Assembly: GCA_001695595.3 (NCBI GenBank)
Contig: MBPM02000048.1
Span: 496,001-560,000, forward strand
Direction: 5' to 3'
Length of the DNA stretch: 64,000 bases
Source of the DNA: Plasmopara viticola
Lineage: Eukaryota; Oomycota; Peronosporomycetes; Peronosporales; Peronosporaceae
Below, piece by piece: positions 10,547 through 20,911 of this stretch. Both the position numbers and the translations under genes were made by a program. The notes beneath the pieces are model-generated. The model did not search any database. It saw nothing but the letters and a program-made list of their open reading frames with translations, and was not told the DNA's origin. How positions within the stretch are numbered: position 1 is the first letter of the stretch; each line of letters starts with the position of its first letter.

Positions 10547-11530
10547 GGAGTTGATGACGTGGTTGGTTTGTTTTACTAATTGTTTTGGTAGTATCCGATA
10601 TTTTTTATCTGGTTTAACAGTGGCCAATTAATTTTAATGGCTACAAACATACCGCAAAACTCAAGGCGCTTTACTACTTGATCGATTGCCCGGCTCTTAT
10701 CCTCTCTTCTCAGCTTCCTCAACGAATTACAATGCCCCAAAATTAATAGCTTAATTCACTTATATGCTGTTATTTATCGCTACAGTTATATATACTTGAA
10801 GTCACAGCGATTGGACGAGTGACAGAGGAGCTGACATCATAGAGATAAAGCTGCACAAAGAGCAAAGAGTGAGCGTTGCGGTCAGGCGATATGTACGAGA
10901 ATTCAACAAGGGGGGCATCGTGCCCCACGGACCGTGAGACGTCGTTACAAGTTCAAGTAATTATAGTGGAAGATGATATTGCTTATCTAAATGTCAATGT
11001 ATATTTTCTTTTTTCAAGTGTCAACAACATTTTTTTTGTCGTGTTATTGCATGTTGCTTTTTGTTCGTCAAATCCAGTGTTTCTTGTATAATTAGAGGTA
11101 GGAATGATTAAACAACGCTAAGCACGCTGACGTACACACAGTCGGTCATATAGATAGACAAGGCAAGAAGCGAGCCCAAGTTGTGTCAGTGCACAACAGT
11201 TGAGCATTTGCACAAAAGAGACGTCCTCACTACACCGTTAAATTTCATACTTCTATAGTGAGTTTGATAAAATTGTACCGCAAAGGCCTCCCGGAATCTT
11301 ATTCGTATGGTTTGGCAACAGGATGAGCCCTGAGTTTTTTTTGTCTGCACGGACGGTATGCAATGGATGTATCCGGACAATTTACACGGACCATAGGTTA
11401 TAGGTACAATTCACTTACGGTAGTTGCTCTCCACACGCTATAGTCGGTGAGCAGGAAATAAGACTGTGGCGCACGTCATCCACTCATCTCTCAAAAGATA
11501 TTGAACAGTAACGTCAGTCATTGCTCATAG
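10547..11530. promoter_or_regulatory. 5' flank of effector 1 and intergenic sequence
   Basis: No gene recognised. The first ~120 bp upstream of the effector start are shared with effector 3 and partly with effector 2, so the promoter was copied with the gene. I could not identify a clear oomycete initiator. At 10,680-10,700 the text GATTGCCCGGCTCTTATC corresponds to the place where a LINE sits in A' (59,409), so this is the empty site. About 10,840-10,985 is the right half of an inverted repeat flanking the effector. Confidence 0.5.
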
Positions 11531-11566
11531 CTATGTCACCACGACCAAGGCCACGAAGAAGCCGCG

Positions 11567-13050
11567 GACTTTGAGCAGCTCAAGCGCAAGGTGGGCCGCC
11601 GCGTCGCACTCGCATCCAACAGCACCCAAGTAGCATTGCATCGCGCCGCACTGATCTATTGAAACAATCAATCCTGGACGGCAAACCTGACGCAGCGCAG
11701 CATTGACCCACCGGTATCAGGCGCTTTTAGCACTACTACAGCATTTGGTCCACTATAATGCTCATGTACGTCAGCGTGCGCTACAGGCAACACAGTCTAC
11801 AGCGAATAATATGCGTGCCAACGCATTAATGCAGCTTGAGCGCTTTTTTTTCCACGCCACAGGACGAAGAGGCCGTTGAGCGAGATCGCAGCCAGGTGTG
11901 GAAAGCCATGTTTCTTATTCTTCGTCTCCTTTTGCCACACTCGTTACCACCTACTGGGGCAGCGGCTTGACGCATTTGCAAGTAAGCGTACGACAGGACG
12001 CGCTCAAGTCTATTGGTGAGCTTGTAGACGTCGTGCCTGAATTATTTCGAGACGGTGCGAGGCAAGGCGCTTTGGCCCGACTATTGAAAAAAATTTCAAG
12101 ACTTGAACGCTGCAGTGCAGACGCAAGGAAGTAGAATGAAAGTCTCGTACGACATGTTGCAGACTACGGACCTGGAAAGGGTTTTGAAAAGACTGCAGAA
12201 CAGCAAGAACCTCAAAGCGCCTTCTGTAGCTTCGGCACTGTTATTTGAAGCACTTAAGGTGTTGCACAAATTATTGCTGTCTATCCATGACGGCATCATC
12301 ATCAGCTTGTGTGCCGACAACGAACACCCTGTTGCTGTTTCCGACTCCGCACCTCTTGACAGCGAATTCGTTTGCTATAGCATATACGACTACTAGTTCC
12401 GGAGACAAAGTTAGAGGAAAAAAAGGGGTTGCTGTTGCCAGCGCTATTGGAGTTGTGACTTGGTTGTCTAGAAGAAATTGTGCACTCTCTCTGAGGTCCA
12501 AGTATATGGCAGAGTGTACAACTGCTGTGATTGCTGTTGGCTGCATGGTGACGCTGATGAAATAAAGAAGGACGGTCTCTTCTTAGCTGCAATTAATTTG
12601 AACGAGAAGCTTTTGCCCAGAGAGTTTTCACCATGATCCCGAATGTCAGCGCTACTCTTGCGGCTTTGGATGTCTCTCAAAATGGCACGGTATTAGTGTG
12701 GCAAATGTGGCATGTAAAGACTTGGGCCTTTCTGCTTTTGTACCTACTACACAAACCCGACTTAGGAATTGGAGCAACGTGTGTGCTGTATTGTCGTCAC
12801 AACTTTCGTTAAATACCAGGTAACAGCTGACCTTCGTGGTGGAACCAGTATGCAGAATTATTTGAAACCACTTTTGGAAGTGGTGACGCTCATTTTAGCG
12901 TCTGCGTCGCAACGTAGCCACAATTTTGAGAAGACGGCTACCGAACGAAGGACGCGGTGACTCATTTCTACGTGCATGCACACCAAAGTCCGTTAGTTTT
13001 CGCCATTTGTTTTTAGCAGCTCAACGTAGCGCATTAAGCTGTTCAAATGC
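11567..13050 (+). pseudogene. Decayed IPI1/TEX10-like gene (copy in block A)
   Basis: IPI1/TEX10 is a HEAT-repeat component of the Rix1 complex that works in 60S ribosome assembly. Here, DFEQLKRKVGRR (from 11,567) resembles the conserved N-terminus of that family. Farther on come RTDL-type and helical HEAT-like pieces such as VRQDALKSIGELVDVVPELF (from about 11,988). A one-base deletion near 11,631, relative to 61,435, breaks the frame, and several stops follow. A later piece, MLQTTDLERVLKRLQNSKN (from about 12,151), is shared with A'. A region with VVTWLSRR and LSLRSKYMAE could instead be a Copia-type RNase H fragment. The gene is not functional in either copy. Confidence 0.5.
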
Positions 13051-13427
13051 CTGTAAGGGAAATTTATTTATAGATAAGGCATAGCGCCTAGTGTAGAAAT
13101 CGTCTGATTTACTGAAGCCTAGAAAGAGCGGCAACAATTTGTAACGTAGTTTACGGATAATCAGCTTCGATATGTGCGATTACCGAGACTTATTTTTTTG
13201 AGCTCAACGCGGGAATACGATGCGAATTTTTTTAAACAATTTAAGAAGGGATCAATTTTTGACGAGCCTCCTCAAATCTGATGATAATGTGAATCTCGTA
13301 CCACACAAACTCTTCTTGTCCTTATTGTATTGATTTGACCTTAAGGGTCAAGACTCCATTATGCTCGAGTATGGGAACTTAGCGGGAAACGATTTATCTT
13401 GCAAAACCAGCAATTACTTTTAATTAA
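13051..13427. other. End of block A, no gene seen
   Basis: From about 13,160 the sequence matches the last ~110 bases of the window (63,890-64,000). Between about 13,040 and 13,160, block A lacks some 850 bp that are present in A' (about 62,840-63,890). The stretch ends at the 8-bp duplication TTAATTAA (13,420-13,427). Confidence 0.6.
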
Positions 13428-14695
13428 GGGGAACCATTAAACTGCCGGTACCCTTTTGGTAATCTGCCGGTACCCTTTGATTTTGGCCAATGAGATTAGA
13501 CTAGATCCACCAATGGGAGCAGTTTATCTCTGTTAATGAACACAGTGTCTTTTCAACCAATAAAAGAGAAAGCAATACCCATCCGGCACCCCTTTTTCGT
13601 AAACTGCCAGTACTCCTTGTTTTTCAAGAAATAACTCCTACTCACCTCTTCTCAATATCACTCTTTTCAACATTACTCTTCTCAATATCACTCTTCTCGC
13701 ACTCTTCATCTCGCAATGAACACTATGCAACCCCCTAGATAGCTCTCGTACAGCACTCTGGAAGAGGCAAAGTCGGCGGTTCTCATGCTCGCGCGCGCCC
13801 AAGATTATGAGCTTTGTGTCTGCTGTTTAAATCTGATTCATTCCGTCTCGATCGTTCGATTAGAATAGGTTACACTAAATATCTACTTGACGCACCCGTA
13901 AGGACTGTAATAAAGTTGGCTTCCGAGACCTCGAAGCCGCGATAATCGACCTCGGCGTTTTTTCCGTAGCTGCGTTGGACATTAAATCGAATCAGCAGGT
14001 GCATACAAAGCAAACGTGATGCAGGATAAACACATGCAGATTTTATTTTGGCTTCGACTGTTAAACACTTGTCCAGGAAAGCAATTGCGAGGATTGCACG
14101 GCATTTGGTGCACCAGCATCAAGATGATCTACAACAGTAGCGTCGCATTGTCAATAAGCAAGGTATGACAAATTGTCTTTGTCTTGCCTGGCTGTCTGGG
14201 ATCCCCAAGACGCTTGACTGAGTGGTAGTGTGATAACGCATTCGCAATGTGTCTGTAATTACTCCAAAAGCGAGACGTGTCGACCTACAGCAAATGACGC
14301 ACATTATTATACAAGGCATGGAGCCATACTACAGATGCCTTGCTTACAATCACCGCTCAATTGTTCATGTGATGATGGTAATTCTCTCCCCAAGCGCAAT
14401 TCACAATCAGCAGTAGCAACACCCAGAAAAGAAAGGCGCATTTCGATAACTTGTTCAGTGCTGCTTTCATTGACAGAAAAATATTGCTCTCATCGACGGA
14501 ATTGCTTCTATTTTCATTGGCTAAAAACAGGGGGAACCGGCACTTTACAAAAAAAGGGTACCGGATGGGTATTGCTTTCTCTTTTACTGGTTGAAAAACA
14601 CTGTGTTCGTTAACAGAGATAAACTGCTCCCATTCGTGGATTTAATTTAATCTCATTGGCTAAAATCAAAGGGTACCGGCAGTTTAACGATTCCC
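13428..14695. mobile_element. Non-autonomous MULE derivative, 1.27 kb
   Basis: The ends carry the same TIRs as the two MULEs (AAACTGCCGGTACCC). The element is flanked by TTAATTAA at 13,420-13,427 and 14,696-14,703. Its first ~400 bp match the reverse complement of the MULE right end (about 7,850-8,240), including GGCGCGCGCG-type sequence near 13,790. The middle (about 13,850-14,500) is unrelated to the transposase and holds no recognisable gene. Only the last ~160 bp (14,538-14,695) are repeated in the right palindrome arm. Confidence 0.8.
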
Positions 14696-14703
14696 TTAAT
14701 TAA

Positions 14704-16300
14704 GTACCATATCTGCAAATAACCGAACAATTCAAACATTAACTTTGATACTTTTAATAAAATCAAAACTATCTATAGTTTCTATTTCTAAGTTAATAAG
14801 ATAAAAAGGATAGATTGTATTCATTTACTATTCTAAACTGATTTATTTTCGACAGACTATACATAACAAATCAGTCTACCATAATAGCATATGCGTAAAT
14901 CGAGGCTTCGTACCTATCTAACTTGTGCACTGCAGCTTGTTAATTAGATTAAAAAAAGTGACCAGAGCGGGAGATTGTATTACTGATAAGAGCAGTGCTG
15001 TAAGCTGACTTAAAGCTCACCCACGGAATTTGGACACCACGAGTAAAATCTAATACGACGAAAATCGTGTCTATGACACTCGGCGTCTCTCTTTTTTGTT
15101 GGCCTCTGCTTAAGCACAATTATCTGATTCTTTTAATGTTTCAACTGCAAACCTTCCATCGACGGCTGGTACTCCGTAAAGACGAACGGTTTTTCTTCGG
15201 CGTTTATTAAATCGTAAAATCAAAAGGAAATCCTGTCCTATAGATAAAAAGCAACAATAATTACATCATTACTTTGGAAAGTATATCCGATCATACCGTT
15301 GACGACCATCCACTTCCCCCAAACAACGGACACGAAGTGTAATGTAAAGATAATTTATATATATATATGCTCTTTACGCCTTAGTATGCGATTACTGCAG
15401 AACTATATACTTTTCACATATCTTTTATTGTATAGTTATATGTACATCGGTATTGATACTGAAAAAGGTGCCTGTCGTGCAACAAAAGCCACGCCTTCTT
15501 ATTGCTGTATTGACAAAAAGGCGAGATCCAAGCTTTCTGGCGTACAACGACTTGCCAACTCTGACGTTTGAGGTTCCTCTTTGGATCTCGAGGCTGCTTG
15601 TGAGATTACGGCTTGTACATCCAAGTCGAATTGTACTAATGTTTCTTCCGGGTGGTACAGTACGAAAGCAAAGCTTGCTTAATCCACACAATCGTAATAT
15701 TGAGCAACGCATACTATGGCTTTCGATCGAACAGCGTATTCTTTGCACACCCATGTACGTTCTCTGATCGACCATAGTTTGCGATTACAGTAATCGATGG
15801 CGACAAATGAGCACGAGGTGCAGTCAAAACAGTTTAAGTTTCGCTCATCTTTATCCTTAAGTGGACCACAAGCCTGTGTTTAACGAGGGAGCAATGACTG
15901 CTTCAGAATATATATTAGTGGTTGCCTTTTTAGGCTACCGCGCTCGGCGTGATATGCATGCAGCTCATAATGCCAGGTACTTGGCTTTGCAAAAAAAAAT
16001 CTTTGCATACAACCGAGCTCGCTCGGCAACTTAAAAAGCGTAGAGGTAAAGCCGGCAATGTAAACGTTGCCTGTGGTGCTCACGCCTAATGAAGATCCTT
16101 GAGACATTATAAAAAAAATTGATCGTCGACCACAGAAGTATAAGAAGTTGCCTTCTCGCCTCCTCTTTCATAAAAGCTTTTGTGGAAACGATATGCAAGT
16201 AGAACAACACCTTCAATTTGGACTTGCTCAGCTGAAGACGTATTGCGTTCTCGCAGCGGACAGCCTTCTTGCCATTAATTGTCACTCCGGGATTTTAATT
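14704..16300. other. Palindrome arm: no convincing gene
   Basis: Minus-strand frames at 15,425-15,775 (116 codons), 15,880-16,107 (75) and 16,031-16,285 (84) have partners in the right arm, except that the first is interrupted there by an insertion. The 75-codon frame contains GVSTTGNVYIAGFTST, which resembles one blade of an SBBP-type beta-propeller repeat. A single motif is too little to name a gene. The sequence is probably a decayed unknown gene or repeat. Confidence 0.35.
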
Positions 16301-17560
16301 TAGCAATAAGCTTGCGCAATGACTGCTGATGCAAGTTTATAATATTATCGTGCCGAAAGTGCTTCACTTCAACACTAGATCACTCATTATCAAAATAGCA
16401 TCGCCCTAAAATCCGATCGTCTATATTGGACTAGGCAACAGCCTGAATGTTATTAAGTCGGTTACCGAAGTCTGATCGCAAATCTTGAGAAGTGCTTGAA
16501 AAGTATCCTGATCCCGCTAAATACTCGATGTGATGAAGTATCTATCCCTGATGTCTGCACTCTTAAGTCAAACAAGCCAACTGATAATCTAGTACGCCCC
16601 GATCAATCAGCGGCTGCGGAAAGAATTGGCCTTGGCGCTACAATATTTTAGTAATACTCTGCTCATCGCATATCTCAATACAACTGAAGTTTACAAGGCT
16701 GCCAGATTACCAAGGGGTTAGCTCTAGATTGGCAACACATCTTACCGATATAGTCGACGATGAAGCCCCGGTGCATAAGAGATTGCTCTATCCGATCGCA
16801 AACAAGGTTTAAGGGTTCATTTGCCTGTGCGGTCGATCAATGTGCTATTAATATACACCTTTCAATTCTGTCTGCATCTTCTGACAGCGGCTTCGAGGAT
16901 GATTTGGCTATTCTGTCCCAGCCTCGATATTTTATCAGTGGTCCGATGCTGGTGCATCATCTAGCGTCGCTTCGCGCAAAACTACCAGACACAAACATTC
17001 TCACTCAGATATCTGCTGAGGCCGGCATCCACTTAGCTGATCTTACCTCGGATAGCCCCAGGGCCCGAAAGCACAAATTAGGATAGCGTACTTTTGCATC
17101 GAAGTGTATCCACCATGTCAATGGTCATTGGAACGCAGCTGAAACTCTATGGACACTTCAAATGCAGCACAACAATTTGCGCAAGTCTCTAATGTCAAGC
17201 GATGCCAGACGCTTCAGTTCGTTGGGTTTATCACTTAAGGCAATTGCATTACAGAACTTATTTGTCCGGATATTAGCCACCTACAGTCTTTTGCATAACT
17301 CTCTTTATCACTATAAACTCAACCTATCTCAAGTAAACTATTCGCCCAGATATGCTATCCCTTGAGTATATTTACCACTTCGATATTGCTCTGGAAGATC
17401 GAATACCGGACAGCATTGGGTGACTCAAGTTTCTCACGGAGGTTTACTGTCGCGTCAAACGACGGCATGGCGACCTCTAAAACAGCCTCGCTAGTTGATC
17501 TACTTTCGAGGTTTTCTGACTAGATGATAAAATTGTTGGGCCAGCTATCACCATTATTCA
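16190..17560 (+). repeat. Dispersed repeat, related to 47,750-49,230
   Basis: The same landmarks occur in the same order and orientation at 47,750-49,230: GAAACGATATGCAAG (16,186), ATTAATTGTCACTCC-like (16,274), GTCGATCAATGTGC (16,832) and TGGTCCGATGCTGGTGCATCA (16,940). Shorter related pieces lie near 1,560-1,850, 46,780-47,050 and 50,290-50,500. The plus strand has a 108-codon frame at 16,760-17,086, kept in the other arm (41,949-42,275) but not open in the 48.5-kb copy, which argues against a gene. Confidence 0.65.
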
Positions 17561-19640
17561 GGGTGATTTCATCGCTTATTCGGATTCACAGTTCATATCA
17601 TGGTGTCATTTCTTGCAGACACCTTGAAATTTTCACTGTCAAGTTCACCCTACGACTTTTTGAGCCAAATCTTCCTTAAAAAAAGCGACTGAGCTGAAAG
17701 CCTTACAGAATAAAAAGTGCCAAACTCATCATCTTGTTGCCAAGCCTACACAAATCTTGTCTCTTAATACTTTGAGGCTTCTGCGGTGCAAGCAAATAGT
17801 TTCAGTGCCACCAAGCTTACTACAGAAGTGAGTGTGCAATTGTACTTTGTAGGTCTCAATTTCCTCATCTTAAATGGATACATCTTTCTTGTGCAAATAC
17901 CTCGTTTTCGTGCGCTGAGACAACTTAGGCTGATTGCTTTATCCATCTGTAAGTAATAGTATGCATGTAAGTTAGCGTGGGCAGCATTTTTTTAAACATG
18001 GCTTACTCTACTGAAAGAAGCACCTAGTAGTGATATTAAATCGTATAAATAAATGCGGTGGGGTAAGCCATGTCATGCAGCAACGAAATAAATACGACAA
18101 AAGCTTGTGATCGACCCGTTCGAAGATAAAATAAGCTAGCCTTCATTGAGTTTGTCTTCCTTTATAGTATTAAAAAAAAATCTGGTTTCAATCCTTCCAT
18201 CAACGTCTCCCGCTCCATAAGGCGCGAGTTTCTTTCCATGCTCTGCCTATAATACTAGTAATAATTGCTTTGCACAAGGAAGCGTCTTGAGAAAAGTCAT
18301 TGACAGAGTCATATAATTTCGGAGTTAGTACCTGAGCTCGTCTCTCAAATAAATTGAATCACGTAGTTCCAAGTGAAAACAACCTCAACTAAGGTGCAGC
18401 ACCTATTTTTTTAGGCGGAGTTGGTGCAACATCTATTCTGTAAGTCCTCGGTGAGCTCAATAATGGTGATCCATGATTACATACTAGGTTTTATAGAAGA
18501 AGGACTAATACCAATAATACATTTGAGAAAAGAACCTTAACGTGCAAATCTCGTTCATGCTTTGGCGTATCCTTTTGTTCTTCACCATATGCTTTTCTTA
18601 GGTATAAGTATAGCGCCCTTGCGATAACCGCCGGTTCCCTATCAACTCCTGGCAAACTGACCCACTATGCGATCCTAAAAAAAACCAAGTATAAAGAATT
18701 TTCCTGTCGCTGAAAGCTCAAATTAAGCACAAAACGCCTAGCATTCCTAACGTATCAAATAAACAAAATGTTGACCATTCACGATGATCTAAAGTTGGCC
18801 CTAGCAAGTTCAATGGTCCGTTTTGACCCATGCCAATGTCAATTTATGTCGGATTTACAATAAGCACCAACTCTCATTTGACTGGTCTTTTCAACCGCCA
18901 AGCAGACTACTCATCTTAAGGGCGTAAAGAAGATTTTTTGCGACATTGTGCACCGCCACCTTTCAACTTAATTTCTTATGTATAGAATGAGGTATAAATC
19001 ATCGATGTATTGCTGTCACTTACCTGAAGCTTATAATGCTTCTTAGTACTTATGCAAATAGCAATTCGCATCTTGGGGGCGGTTTCTGATACGAAGTGTC
19101 ATACAGTTTGCCAGTGTGGCATCTGATGATATGCCGGTAAGACTTCAGGTTCGAAGCTGATAGCACTAGCAGCAAGCATTAACTTGCTTAATTTGTTGTG
19201 TAATATGAAGCATTATGGGACAAACATGCTAAAACATTCCATATAAAGCTTGCACATTTGATTGTTTTTTTATCCGTAAGGAACTCTCGAAAGTAAAAAA
19301 AATACAGCTTCTAGACAGGTTTGCATCTAGCAAAGTGACCATTACAAATGACCACACAATTGTTTTCGTATTTTCTCGACGGAGTTTGCTTTAGCTTCTT
19401 CCGCTTTACAAGTCTTGATATAAGCCCGGTTTCAAATCGTTGAATGGAGGAACTCGTACTTGTCGGCTTGCTCCTGTATCACTTCTCCAGTAGCTCTCAG
19501 ATAATTTACAGCCTTTTCATTATTGCGCTATCCCAATAATAGCACATTTGGGAAATGAGTTTATTATACCCGTCAGCGCTCTTGGCTGATGCAGCGCAGC
19601 TTGCAAAGAAAACCGTGATCAAAATAGCTACTTATAAGAA
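17561..19640. other. Palindrome arm: unrecognised, AT-rich
   Basis: No gene recognised. A 60-codon minus-strand frame (17,764-17,946) is kept in the right arm (41,062-41,244) with a few substitutions, but it has no domain. At about 17,670-17,690 this arm lacks the long hairpin that is present at 41,307-41,364 in the other arm. Confidence 0.4.
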
Positions 19641-19646
19641 CAGTGC

Positions 19647-20911
19647 TCAAAATAGTTTTAGAAATTGCTTTTTTAGCCTGACTTGCGGCGCAATATATGT
19701 CGTCGAATGCGGTAATAATTGGCTGCTTGCTTGATCCTTAAGAGTTTTAACGCTCATGCCTACGACGTAACGGTATGCTAAAAGCAAAAATTTATCAACA
19801 GGGCACAATAAGAAGAACAATAGTTGCCAGCCATCAAGACCCATGAGCAAGAAAATCTGTTTTGTCAACATACTTAGTACGGAAACATTGTTAAGACTAC
19901 GTCTTCCTGCTTTCCAACACTATGCGTGGTACATTTTTCCTGACGACGGCGCTTTTTCATCACGACCAGCCCCCCAGCTGCTGTCAAGTTATATCAAGCT
20001 AAGTACCAGCCATGATGATGTGAAAGGGAGACTTAGCTACCGCTCAGAACATAGCCGCCAGCAACGCGACAGTTTGGCGTCCGCTTAGAACGTATATCGG
20101 AAGCTTTTGAAAGAATCATTAAAATCCTCGCGCTTCACTGAGTGAGGAGGCTTGTTATGCCATGAGAACGCTATACATTGAGCTGTAAGTCCAAAGAAAG
20201 AGCCTGTAGCAATTGCATTTGATGCATATAAGGTTTCACAGCGCAAATATATTCTGCTATCATCTCTAAAAGCTGTATTTGTCAAAGGAGCAACAAGCGC
20301 ATCGCAATAACGCTAACAAGTTTCGAAATTGCTAAGAACACTTAGCGCCATTGACCTAGGCACACGTTTTTGCTTGCAGCAACAGGTGTATGTTCTCCAT
20401 GAGAAATTAAATGTTGGATAAAGTGTTCTCTTTCATTTTTTATGCCTATTACTTTGAGGCATTCAAATCGATTTAGAAACGCTCAGCTTGTTCTGGCTTC
20501 AAGCCGTTCCAACATATATTTTTTAAAACGAAGCCAGCACTTTGGATAGCAGTACCACTTGTGTATAAGACTAAGATCTTTTCCATCTCTCAGCTGTCAG
20601 TGTCGCGGATCTATTTGCACGCACGGCACACTAGATAAAGAGTAGGTAATTTCTTTTGCCACGGAACGGACAAGTCGAATCTTGCTAACAGCGACATACT
20701 TCTTGCAGTGTCTGCCACATTGAGAGCACTATTGAGATGCTGTCTGACAATGAGCGGTAAAGGAATCATAACTTGGGTTACCCCCTGGACAATTTTGATC
20801 CGATATTTCGATCGTTTCACCCTTTGGCATACTTTCTGCGCAGATCACCGTCAGATCAAATTTACATTTATCGAAGTCGATATCGCTTTTTGAGTGGTTT
20901 ACGGTGATCAA
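19647..20911 (-). pseudogene. Hypothetical gene relic, left-arm copy
   Basis: Three stretches on the minus strand (20,729-20,911 continuing into 20,611-20,820; 20,085-20,285; 19,647-19,871) match three stretches of the right arm (38,099-38,398; 38,726-38,932; 39,146-39,370), which there lie in one common reading frame. In this arm an extra base in a run of G near 20,775 (CAGGGGGTAACCC against CAGGGGTGACCC) splits the first stretch. Peptides include VTQVMIPLPLIVRQHLNSALNVAD-type sequence and SVPWQKKLPTLYLV. No family recognised. It may be a spliced gene or a relic. A transposon protein is also possible. Confidence 0.3.

Larger units (their letters stand above)
560..13360. repeat. Block A: large direct duplication (partner 49,236-64,000)
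   Basis: The same order of features appears again in the same orientation roughly 48.7-50.6 kb downstream: LTR-like repeat, effector relic, MULE, RxLR effector and IPI1-like relic. Anchors that match include the effectors (8,639 and 57,350), the MULE left ends (5,396 and 54,117), and the text ending CCTTAAGGGTCAAGACTCCATTA near 13,360, which is exactly where the window stops in A'. The copies differ by many substitutions and small indels, by a LINE found only in A', and by a deletion in A near 13,040-13,160. Confidence 0.9.

Noticed and set aside
10547..10627. N-terminal extension of effector 1 (27 codons) and of effector 3 (33 codons, 59,258-59,356)
   Set aside because: The extensions differ from each other, are absent in effector 2, and would bury the signal peptide. 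They are 5' untranslated sequence.
14230..14613. 127-codon plus-strand frame in the MULE derivative
   Set aside because: It runs into the terminal inverted repeat, which is non-coding in the other copies, and has no recognisable domain.
19843..20088. 81-codon frame conserved in both arms (19,843-20,088 plus; 38,929-39,174 minus)
   Set aside because: It lies between and overlaps the opposite-strand hypothetical relic. With arms this similar, conservation of an open frame is expected by chance.
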